DNA of 7,350 nucleotides, taken from contig CAJURI010000083.1 in NCBI GenBank assembly GCA_910588795.1, positions 1 through 7,350 on the forward strand, written 5' to 3'. Positions 1 to 4,961 of this stretch are shown here, in pieces. Every line of letters begins with the position of its first letter. The first letter of the stretch is position 1. Below the pieces are notes generated by a model that was not told the origin of the DNA, searched no databases, and saw nothing but the letters and a program-made list of their open reading frames with translations. The stretch comes from an uncultured Duncaniella sp. GTDB lineage: Bacteria; Bacteroidota; Bacteroidia; Bacteroidales; Muribaculaceae. The position numbers and the translations under genes were made by a program.

Positions 1-112
1 TACCGTTGCGCTCCATGAAGATGTAAGGAGCCATTGCAGGATTCCATTTTCTTTTCATGTGGCCAAAATGGCAGCCTGCTTCGAGGAGTTGGTCGAAATT
101 GGGTGTTGACAT
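1..112 (-). CDS. rpsB: 30S ribosomal protein S2, N-terminal part, cut by the window edge
   Basis: The reverse strand from 112 reads an ATG followed by 36 further codons with no stop, then runs off the left edge. The peptide begins MSTPNFDQLLEAGCHFGH and continues with KRKWNPAMAPYIFMERNG, the typical N-terminus of bacterial S2, a small-subunit protein that sits on the 30S head-body junction and helps recruit S1. The start is firm: the frame upstream reaches a TAA at 134-136 with no other start codon. There is no Shine-Dalgarno sequence; the bases just before the ATG are A/C-rich, as is common in Bacteroidota. It lies 141 nt downstream of rpsI on the same strand, and tsf would be expected next, outside the window. 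Roughly 37 of about 250-280 expected residues are visible. Confidence 0.96.
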   Translation of the reverse strand, partial: MSTPNFDQLLEAGCHFGHMKRKWNPAMAPYIFMERNG

Positions 113-253
113 GTTGTTGTCGATGGGTGTTGTTTACGTTCTGTGAAATTTACAACCGGGGAGTAGGGAACGTGTCCATCTCCGGGGTTTAGATGCTAAA
201 CACTATAGATTTTCTATGCTACGCGCGATCCTGTGATCTCTTGGGCGATATCA
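113..253 (-). promoter_or_regulatory. rpsI-rpsB spacer, probable rpsB leader
   Basis: This 141-nt gap is long for neighbours in one ribosomal operon; rplM and rpsI are only 7 nt apart. On the transcribed strand it holds two adjacent perfect small hairpins: a 5-bp stem with a 3-nt loop (205-217) and a 6-bp stem with a 3-nt loop (187-201, arms GTTTAG and CTAAAC). They are followed by a G/C-rich stretch in which the motif CCGGGG (plus strand) occurs at 156-161 and 182-187. I see no TAnnTTTG promoter core on the minus strand here, so rpsB is probably read from the upstream operon promoter. The paired structure and length suggest an mRNA leader controlling rpsB, for example by S2 itself, but that is inference. 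No open reading frame of interest lies in it. Confidence 0.45.
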
Positions 254-640
254 TTAACGCTTGGAGAACTGGAAACGCTTGCGGGCTTTGGGACGACCCG
301 GCTTCTTGCGTTCTACGACGCGAGGGTCGCGTGTCATGAAGCCTTCCACGCGGAGTGCATGCTTGTCCTCGGGGTTGATCTTAACGAGGGCGCGTGCGAT
401 AGCAAGGCGGAGTGCCTCGGCCTGTCCCTTGTAGCCTCCACCGTCGAGATTGACATGAATGTCATATTTCTCGGTTGAGTCGAGGGTGAGCAGGGGCTGC
501 TTCACGATGTACTGGAGTATTGAAGAGGGGAAGTAAACGTCGATGGGACGCTTGTTGATGGTGATTTGGCCGTTGCCTTCCTTGACAATAACGCGGGCCA
601 CGGCGGCCTTGCGGCGGCCTACTGCATTAACTGTTTCCAT
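254..640 (-). CDS. rpsI: 30S ribosomal protein S9
   Basis: The 128-residue product has the full length of bacterial uS9. It starts METVNAVGRRKAAVARV, the family's N-terminal signature, carries the block containing GGGYKGQAEALRLAIARAL in the middle (about residues 67-85), and ends in a basic tail finishing RFQFSKR. In the family this C-terminal tail reaches the P-site tRNA, and its last Lys-Arg pair is present. The protein belongs to the 30S head in the cytoplasm. The ATG at 640-638 lies only 7 nt after the rplM stop, so the two genes are cotranscribed and probably translationally linked. The order rplM-rpsI is nearly universal in bacteria, and the following rpsB is the arrangement usual in Bacteroidota. 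Nothing unusual is seen in the protein. Confidence 0.98.
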   Translation of the reverse strand: METVNAVGRRKAAVARVIVKEGNGQITINKRPIDVYFPSSILQYIVKQPLLTLDSTEKYDIHVNLDGGGYKGQAEALRLAIARALVKINPEDKHALRVEGFMTRDPRVVERKKPGRPKARKRFQFSKR

Positions 641-647
641 TCTTCAA

Positions 648-1127
648 TTATTTGATTTTGTTAATATCGATGACTTCGGGGTTCTGAGCCTCATGGGGAT
701 GTGTAGGTCCGTTGTACACGTGCATGTTCTCGATGATGCGGCGTCCGAGACGGTTCTTGGGGAGCATGCCTTTGACAACCTTGATGAAGAGGGGATGGTA
801 GCCGGGCTTGAGGTGCTTGTTGTGTGATTTCTTCATCATGATCTCGGGGGTAGCTACACGCTGGCCGCCGGGATAGCCTGTGTATGAAAGGTATTCACGG
901 CCGGTCCATTTGTTGCCGGTGAGACGTACCTTGTCGGCGTTGATGACGATCACATTGTCGCCGCACTCTACGTTGGGTGAGTAGGTGGGCTTGTTCTTGC
1001 CGCGGAGAATGAGGGCGATTGTGGCGCATAGGCGGCCGAGTACCTGGTCGGTCGCATCGATTACGACCCACTTGTGCTCAACGCTCTGGGCGTTGGGTGT
1101 GAGGGTCTTGTAGCTTAAAGTATCCAC
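648..1127 (-). CDS. rplM: 50S ribosomal protein L13
   Basis: The 159-residue product is uL13, a large-subunit protein that assembles early onto 23S rRNA. Recognisable blocks are MDTLSYKT at the start, KWVVIDATDQVLGRLC (about 19-34), CGDNVIVINADKVRLTGNKW (about 55-74), YTGYPGG (82-88) and VVKGMLPKNRLGRRI (about 118-132). It starts with GTG (1127-1125). That start is supported because Bacteroides L13 begins with the same MDTLSYKT, and because the frame has an in-frame TAA only one codon upstream (1133-1131). The upstream bases are A/T-rich without a clear ribosome binding site. It is the first gene of the operon, 7 nt before rpsI, preceded by a leader of about 110 nt and a promoter core. The protein is a few residues longer than the Bacteroides version I recall. 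Confidence 0.98.
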   Translation of the reverse strand: MDTLSYKTLTPNAQSVEHKWVVIDATDQVLGRLCATIALILRGKNKPTYSPNVECGDNVIVINADKVRLTGNKWTGREYLSYTGYPGGQRVATPEIMMKKSHNKHLKPGYHPLFIKVVKGMLPKNRLGRRIIENMHVYNGPTHPHEAQNPEVIDINKIK

Positions 1128-1239
1128 GTTTTAATGCTTAATTAATAGATAGTTACTGTTTAGGCTCAGGGCTGCCTCCGCTCGGCCAAAAGCTCGGGCT
1201 TGCTTTGCCATTGGTTATTAATTGGACATAATCGGACTG
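1128..1239 (-). promoter_or_regulatory. rplM 5' leader, candidate ribosomal protein autoregulatory RNA
   Basis: The stretch between the promoter core and the GTG start of rplM would form an untranslated leader of roughly 105 nt. Its ends are A/T-rich, while the middle (1163-1210) is strikingly G/C-rich. That core contains the motif GCTCGG (plus strand) at 1180-1185 and 1192-1197, a possible stem AAAGC/GCTTT (1189-1193 with 1202-1206), and a second possible stem AGGC/GCCT (1162-1165 with 1174-1177). Conserved leaders in front of ribosomal operons are known in Bacteroidia, and I recall an L13-associated class among those published. I cannot confirm that this sequence matches it. The same stretch also encodes a 26-codon open frame, listed separately. 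Confidence 0.45.
1131..1211 (-). CDS. possible 26-residue leader ORF before rplM (doubtful)
   Basis: An ATG at 1211-1209 opens a frame of 26 codons ending in TAA at 1133-1131, one codon before and in frame with the rplM GTG. The peptide would begin MAKQARAFGRAEAALSL and end in a hydrophobic, Lys/His-containing tail. The alanine- and arginine-rich part comes from the G/C-rich core of the leader, so the open frame may be a by-product of RNA structure. In favour of translation are its position entirely within the predicted transcript and its stop right at the rplM start, which would let terminating ribosomes restart there. Against it are its very short length, no ribosome binding site, and no recognised homologue. 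I regard it as a candidate only. Confidence 0.2.
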   Translation of the reverse strand: MAKQARAFGRAEAALSLNSNYLLIKH

Positions 1240-1247
1240 CAAAGGTA
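1240..1247 (-). promoter_or_regulatory. promoter -7 element for rplM-rpsI operon
   Basis: On the minus strand these bases read TACCTTTG, an exact match to the Bacteroidota primary-sigma -7 element TAnnTTTG. Transcription would start near 1232. No good TTTG lies at the usual 19-20 nt upstream spacing, so the -33 part is weak or absent. A 6-bp A/T-rich inverted repeat, TGTTAA-N6-TTAACA (1275-1292), lies a little further upstream of the -33 region. Confidence 0.6.
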
Positions 1248-1518
1248 GTGATTCCCTTTGAATTATCCATATGTTGTTAAGTATTATTAACATTGCTGCT
1301 TCGCGTTTTTGGGGAACCGTAGTCCGTCATGTTGTCGTTTGTGTACTGTGACGCGAGGGTGTCTTGTATTGGCCGGACACTGATTTTCTTTCATTTTAGC
1401 ATGCCTGACTTACAGTTTGTAGGCGTTTTTGAAGCGGCACGTGCCTGTTGGCTTAAAATTTTAAATCAAATCTGTGATAATCCGAGGGTTGAGATATGTG
1501 CCTGGGTGTGTGATTTTT
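1248..1518. other. non-coding spacer between the divergent rplM and YitT promoters
   Basis: About 270 nt separate the two divergent promoter regions. I see no credible gene. A 67-codon open frame from 1329 is rich in Cys and Phe, has no recognisable motif, and runs into the next promoter, so I treat it as chance. Visible small structures are TGTTAA-N6-TTAACA at 1275-1292, the 10-bp perfect palindrome GGCACGTGCC at 1436-1445, and the A/T palindrome TTAAAATTTTAA at 1453-1464. The last two lie about 55-85 nt upstream of the YitT -33 element, where an activator could bind. Confidence 0.5.
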
Positions 1519-1549
1519 TTTGTGGATGTTGAAATTTTGCATACTTTTG
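1519..1549 (+). promoter_or_regulatory. strong Bacteroidota-type promoter for the YitT gene
   Basis: TTTG at 1519-1522 and TACTTTTG (TAnnTTTG) at 1542-1549 are separated by exactly 19 nt, matching the published consensus of the Bacteroidota primary sigma factor in both elements. A run of T precedes the -33 element. Transcription should begin near 1555. This placement matters for the gene downstream: it excludes the TTG (1520) and ATG (1526) start candidates and points to the ATG at 1574 with a short leader of about 20 nt. Confidence 0.8.
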
Positions 1550-1573
1550 TGCCGAAATTTAATAAATGTCACT

Positions 1574-2527
1574 ATGGTCCTGTCTGGGAAAAAATTATGG
1601 ATGTCGGCTCGCGATTACGTGATGATAGTCGTGGCTATCTTTATTTTTGGTTTTGGCTTTTCGGCGTTCATTCTACCTGAGAAGGTGGTGATAGGGGGCG
1701 TGACCGGTGTGGGTACCATTGCCTATCTTATCACGGGCAAGACCTATATGATTGGTCTGACGCAGTATATTATAAACCTTGTGCTTCTCGGCATAGCTTA
1801 TTTCGTGGTCGGCAAGCAGTTTGTGATCAAGACTATCTTTGGCGCGACTGTGATCTCGATTGTAGTGTCTGTGATGCCGTCGTTGTTTGACGGCCCTCTT
1901 GTGCCGGGCCAGCCTTTCATGAATGTGTGCATAGGAGGCATATTCACGGGCATAGCTCTCGGCCTTGTGTTCATTCACAATGGGAGTACCGGAGGCACTG
2001 ATATTGTGGCTGCCATAGTGGCTAAGCGCACTAATGTCACCATAGGCCGCACGATGCTTTTTGTGGATTTTGCCATAATATCATCTTCATTCCTGCTCAC
2101 GCACGAGATCTCAAAGGTGCTTTATGGTTTTGTGGTGCTCATCATCACATCTTATATGGTGGACCTCGTGATCAACACCAACAGGCAGGCCGTGCAATTC
2201 CTTATCATATCTCCCAATTGGGAGCGCATAGCAACGGCCGTCAATCTTCATGCCCGCCGTGGAGTCACGGTGATGGACGGCATGGGGTGGTACACCAAGC
2301 ATTCTGTTAAGATTCTGCTCATAGTGTGTCGCAAGATTGAGTCGGTGACCATATTCCGAATTGTCAAGAGCATTGATCCCACGGCATTTATCTCACAGGC
2401 CAATGTCAACGGTGTGTATGGGCAGGGCTTCGATGAACTGAAGTTTAAGCGCGATCTCAAACTTCAGGAGCAACTTGAAAGCGAGAATCAGGAGGCTACT
2501 GTCAGCCGTGATGCTGTGAGTGAATGA
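1574..2527 (+). CDS. YitT family membrane protein (DUF161 + DUF2179)
   Basis: The 317-residue product is an inner-membrane protein of the YitT family, whose transport or signalling role is not settled. The N-terminal two thirds are hydrophobic, with likely membrane segments near residues 15-33, 39-54, 60-79, 85-101, 115-134, 158-176 and 181-201. Family-type glycine motifs are visible: GGVTG (41-45) and NGSTGGTD (136-143). A soluble C-terminal domain of DUF2179 type spans about 215-286, with RRGVTVMDGMGWYT and SIDPTAFISQANVNGVYGQGF. The tail is charged and probably flexible. The ATG at 1574 is chosen because the promoter overlaps the longer open frame; an ATG at 1601 is a possible alternative. 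It is a single-gene unit ending at a strong terminator, convergent with the next gene. Confidence 0.92.
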   Translation: MVLSGKKLWMSARDYVMIVVAIFIFGFGFSAFILPEKVVIGGVTGVGTIAYLITGKTYMIGLTQYIINLVLLGIAYFVVGKQFVIKTIFGATVISIVVSVMPSLFDGPLVPGQPFMNVCIGGIFTGIALGLVFIHNGSTGGTDIVAAIVAKRTNVTIGRTMLFVDFAIISSSFLLTHEISKVLYGFVVLIITSYMVDLVINTNRQAVQFLIISPNWERIATAVNLHARRGVTVMDGMGWYTKHSVKILLIVCRKIESVTIFRIVKSIDPTAFISQANVNGVYGQGFDELKFKRDLKLQEQLESENQEATVSRDAVSE

Positions 2528-2579
2528 CGGAGTCGCGGGCATATGTAAACAGTGTCCGATAGTCTGACGGTGGTATGCC

Positions 2580-2627
2580 AAAAGCCGCAGAAGGCACGGA
2601 AAAAATTCCGTGCCTTCTGCGGCTTTT
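2580..2627. terminator. bidirectional intrinsic terminator
   Basis: A 22-bp perfect stem (2580-2601 with 2606-2627) closes a 4-nt AAAA loop. The outer end of the stem is AAAA/TTTT, so RNA made from either strand ends in a G/C-rich hairpin followed by a U-tract. It lies between the stop codon of the YitT gene (plus) and that of the serine palmitoyltransferase gene (minus), which are convergent, and should serve both. Confidence 0.93.
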
Positions 2628-2673
2628 GATGTTGCCTTATATTTTTCTGAACGTGGTCAGGGGAATGTCTGCG

Positions 2674-3861
2674 CTATTTCAGCACACCGTGTTTTTTGAA
2701 TACCCGGGTGATAGTCTCGAGTGCGCGGTCGACCTGCTCCATGGAATGTGTGGCCATGAGGCTGAATCTGATAAGAGTGTCGGTCGGAGCCACAGCCGGT
2801 GAGACTACGGGGTTGACGAATATTCCGTTGTCGAGGAGATCGCGGGTGATGGTGAATGTCTTGAAGTCGTCGCGTATGAACAGCGGGATGATGGGTGTCG
2901 AGGTGTTGCCGATCTCGAATCCTGCCTGACGGAATCCCTCGAGTGCATGGCGCGTGAGTTTCCACAGGTTCTCCTGCCGTTCCGGTTCGGTCTGCATGAT
3001 CTCAAGTGCTTTGAGTGCTGCGGCTGTCGACGCCGGTGTGATGCTGGCGGTGAAGATGTAGGAGCGGGAGTGGTGGCGAAGGAAGTTGGTGATCTCCTTA
3101 TTGGTGGCTATGAATCCTCCGAGTGAAGCGAACGATTTGGAGAATGTTCCCATGATAAGGTCCACATCGGCGGCTACTCCCTGATCATGGCACACTCCGC
3201 GGCCGCCGGGCCCGAATACGCCTATGCCGTGGGCTTCGTCGATCATGACGCTTGCGTTGTACTGCTTGGCGAGGCGCACTATCTCTTTCACGTTGGCGAC
3301 ATCGCCTTCCATGGAGAACACACTGTCACTGACTATCAGCTTCACTTTGTCGGGATCGCACTTCTTGAGCTGCTTTTCAAGCGACTCCATGTCGTTGTGC
3401 TTGTACTTGAGCTGCTGGCTGAAAGAGAGTCGGCGTCCTTCTATGATGGATGCATGGTCCTGCTCGTCCCAGAGTATGTAGTCCTCGCGGCCCGTGAGTG
3501 TCGACACGACGCCGAGATTGACTTCGAAGCCTGTCGAGTAGACCATGACGTCCTCTTTGCCGGTGTATTCGGCGAGCTTGGCCTCGAGTTCCTTGTGCAG
3601 GTCAAGTGTCCCGTTGAGAAAAGGTGATCCGGCACATCCGGTGCCGTATTTGCGTGTCGCGGCTATGGCCGCTTCCTTTATGCGTGGGTCGTTGACGAGT
3701 CCGGTGTAGCAGTTGGATCCGAACATCAGCACTTTCTTCCCATTGATTATCACCTCAGGGTCTTGTTCGCTCGATATGGCCCTGAAGTAGGGGTACACAC
3801 CTGCGGCCTTTGCTTCCTGAGGGGCTGTGTACTTGCTGAGTTTCTCTTGCAGTAAATTCAT
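2674..3861 (-). CDS. spt: serine palmitoyltransferase-like PLP enzyme (alpha-oxoamine synthase family)
   Basis: The 395-residue product belongs to the fold-type I, PLP-dependent alpha-oxoamine synthases (Spt, KBL, BioF, HemA). The best match from memory is Bacteroides serine palmitoyltransferase, which condenses L-serine with palmitoyl-CoA to 3-ketosphinganine, the first step of sphingolipid synthesis. Visible family elements, numbered from the ATG at 3861: FGSNCYTGL (47-55), GTLDLH (84-89), DHAS with the cofactor-stacking His136, DEAHG (208-212), GTFSKS with the Schiff-base Lys242, and Arg365 in the C-terminal domain. The ATG at 3861 (MNLLQEKLSKY) is preferred over a TTG at 3879, because Bacteroides homologues start with a near-identical MGLLQEKLSKY. 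There is a Pro at residue 80 where relatives usually have Arg. 2-amino-3-ketobutyrate CoA ligase is the main alternative. No signal or membrane segment is seen. Confidence 0.85.
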   Translation of the reverse strand: MNLLQEKLSKYTAPQEAKAAGVYPYFRAISSEQDPEVIINGKKVLMFGSNCYTGLVNDPRIKEAAIAATRKYGTGCAGSPFLNGTLDLHKELEAKLAEYTGKEDVMVYSTGFEVNLGVVSTLTGREDYILWDEQDHASIIEGRRLSFSQQLKYKHNDMESLEKQLKKCDPDKVKLIVSDSVFSMEGDVANVKEIVRLAKQYNASVMIDEAHGIGVFGPGGRGVCHDQGVAADVDLIMGTFSKSFASLGGFIATNKEITNFLRHHSRSYIFTASITPASTAAALKALEIMQTEPERQENLWKLTRHALEGFRQAGFEIGNTSTPIIPLFIRDDFKTFTITRDLLDNGIFVNPVVSPAVAPTDTLIRFSLMATHSMEQVDRALETITRVFKKHGVLK

Positions 3862-3898
3862 CGTTGATTCCTGTGACAATATGGTGGCGCATGCCGGT

Positions 3899-3938
3899 TA
3901 ACTTTGCCATTCTGCGCTTTTTGCAGGGGGCAAAGTTA
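3899..3938. repeat. 10-bp inverted repeat carrying a -7 promoter element on each strand
   Basis: TAACTTTGCC at 3899-3908 is repeated inverted as GGCAAAGTTA at 3929-3938, with a 20-nt spacer. The spacer itself contains a smaller inverted pair, CTGC (3912-3915) and GCAG (3923-3926). Each arm holds TAACTTTG, which fits TAnnTTTG: the left arm on the plus strand, the right arm on the minus strand. The right arm is suitably placed to be the promoter of the palmitoyltransferase gene. The left arm points toward the acyltransferase gene but would give a leader of nearly 190 nt. The repeat could therefore be an operator, a transcript hairpin or a symmetrical promoter. Confidence 0.7.
3931..3938 (-). 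promoter_or_regulatory. promoter -7 element for the palmitoyltransferase gene
   Basis: The minus strand reads TAACTTTG, an exact TAnnTTTG. Transcription would start near 3924, giving a leader of about 60 nt before the ATG at 3861. No clear TTTG is found 19-20 nt upstream; that part is A/T-rich. The element sits in the right arm of an inverted repeat, so the first part of the transcript or the promoter itself may be subject to control at that repeat. Confidence 0.5.
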
Positions 3939-4055
3939 GAAATTTTTTCACATTTTTTGTCGCTTTGTGCCATATTTTATGTGTTAATTTATTGAAACAG
4001 GGCTTGAATTATCCCCTTTTTGTTCGTTTTTCCCTCTTTTTTGCTGTATAGGGGG

Positions 4056-4083
4056 TTGAGTAGGATGTTTTTTATTACCTTTG
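4056..4083 (+). promoter_or_regulatory. promoter for the acyltransferase/sigma-54 regulator operon
   Basis: TACCTTTG at 4076-4083 matches TAnnTTTG exactly. A TTG at 4056-4058 lies 17 nt upstream, shorter than the usual 19-20, so the -33 part is approximate. Transcription starting near 4089 would leave only about 12 nt before the ATG at 4101, a short leader with no Shine-Dalgarno sequence. Confidence 0.6.
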
Positions 4084-4100
4084 TGTAAAATTTTGAAGCT

Positions 4101-4961
4101 ATGGATAATCCTAATGTTTCCGGGCAGGAAGCTCCTGTCAAGCGCACGGTGCTCGACTATGACGATATAGTCGGGATGGTCCCTTTCTTTAAGGGGAAAC
4201 GACGCCTTGTGGAGCGCATTATGAAGATGCTCGACATAGATAAGGTCAACTGGATCCACGACCATAATTTCGATACTCCGGGCCCTCGGTTCTGCCGTGG
4301 CCTGCTTAATGATCTTGACATAAAGCTCAGGATCGACAATGAGCAGCTTCTTGACAATCTGCCTGAAGGCCCGTTTATCACCGTGAGCAATCATCCTTTC
4401 GGGGCTTTGGACGGCATAACGCTTATCGATCTGATCGGGAGCCGCCGGCCTGAATATAAGGTGATGGTCAACATGATACTCAATCGCATCACTGCTATGC
4501 GGCCTAACTTCATGGCGGTCGATCAGGCTGCGAGCGACGATCCTGCTAAGAAGGCAGTGTCGATGCGCGGCATCAAGGAGGCTATGATGCAGGTGCGCAA
4601 GGGGTATCCGATAGGTTTCTTCCCGGCCGGTGCTGTTGGTAATTACAACAGGCATCTGCGGTTTGAGGACCGTGAATGGCAGCCTGTGGTGATTCGGCTC
4701 ATTATGCAGCTCGGCGTGCCTGTGATACCGATATTCTTCCACGGGCTCAACAGTTGGTGGTTCCGATTGCTCGGTATCATCAGCTGGCAGTTGCGCACGC
4801 TGCGCCTTCCTGCCGAGGTGTTCCGGCGCAAAGGTGATACGTTGCACATATCGGTGGGCGACGTGATATCGCCCGAGGAGATCAAGGCCCATTCCGGATC
4901 GGTGGCTGAGCTCGGGACGTGGCTTAAGTCCAAGACCTATGAGCTTAAAAAACTGAAATGA
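4101..4961 (+). CDS. PlsC-like lysophospholipid/lyso-lipid acyltransferase (hemolysin-type branch)
   Basis: The 286-residue product has the blocks of membrane-associated glycerolipid-type acyltransferases, which move an acyl chain to a lyso-lipid. Block I is SNHPFGALDG (96-105), with His98 and Asp104 separated by five residues, as I recall for the 'putative hemolysin' branch rather than the HX4D of classical PlsC. Block III is FFPAGAVG (173-180), and block IV is VPVIPIFFHG (206-215). There is no signal peptide or clear transmembrane helix, so it probably sits on the inner face of the membrane. The substrate is not shown by the sequence. An ester-forming step on phosphatidate, ornithine-type or glycine-type lipids (OlsA/GlsA-like) is possible, but no GNAT N-acyltransferase partner is adjacent. 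The stop overlaps the next start by 4 nt (ATGA), so the two are translationally coupled. Confidence 0.88.
   Translation: MDNPNVSGQEAPVKRTVLDYDDIVGMVPFFKGKRRLVERIMKMLDIDKVNWIHDHNFDTPGPRFCRGLLNDLDIKLRIDNEQLLDNLPEGPFITVSNHPFGALDGITLIDLIGSRRPEYKVMVNMILNRITAMRPNFMAVDQAASDDPAKKAVSMRGIKEAMMQVRKGYPIGFFPAGAVGNYNRHLRFEDREWQPVVIRLIMQLGVPVIPIFFHGLNSWWFRLLGIISWQLRTLRLPAEVFRRKGDTLHISVGDVISPEEIKAHSGSVAELGTWLKSKTYELKKLK

Noticed and set aside
1329..1532. 67-codon Cys/Phe-rich open frame in the spacer before the YitT gene
   Set aside because: It overlaps the consensus promoter at 1519-1549, has no motif and no promoter core at a suitable distance.
1520..1573. Longer start of the YitT protein (TTG 1520 or ATG 1526)
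   Set aside because: These codons lie within the promoter elements, upstream of the predicted transcription start. The 18 extra residues do not resemble the family's N-terminus.
3187..3627. 146-codon open frame on the plus strand inside the palmitoyltransferase gene
   Set aside because: It lies opposite the PLP-binding core and has no start signal or known domain, so it is a shadow of the real gene.
4782..4800. Possible sigma-54 promoter (TGGCAG...GC) suggested by the nearby RpoN activator
   Set aside because: GG is not followed by GC after 10 nt, and the site is inside the acyltransferase coding sequence. No valid -24/-12 site was noticed in the intergenic regions.
3984..4892. 302-codon open frame on the minus strand across the acyltransferase gene
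   Set aside because: It is antisense to a gene with clear acyltransferase motifs. Its translation is rich in His, Arg and Pro with no recognisable domain, as expected of a shadow frame.
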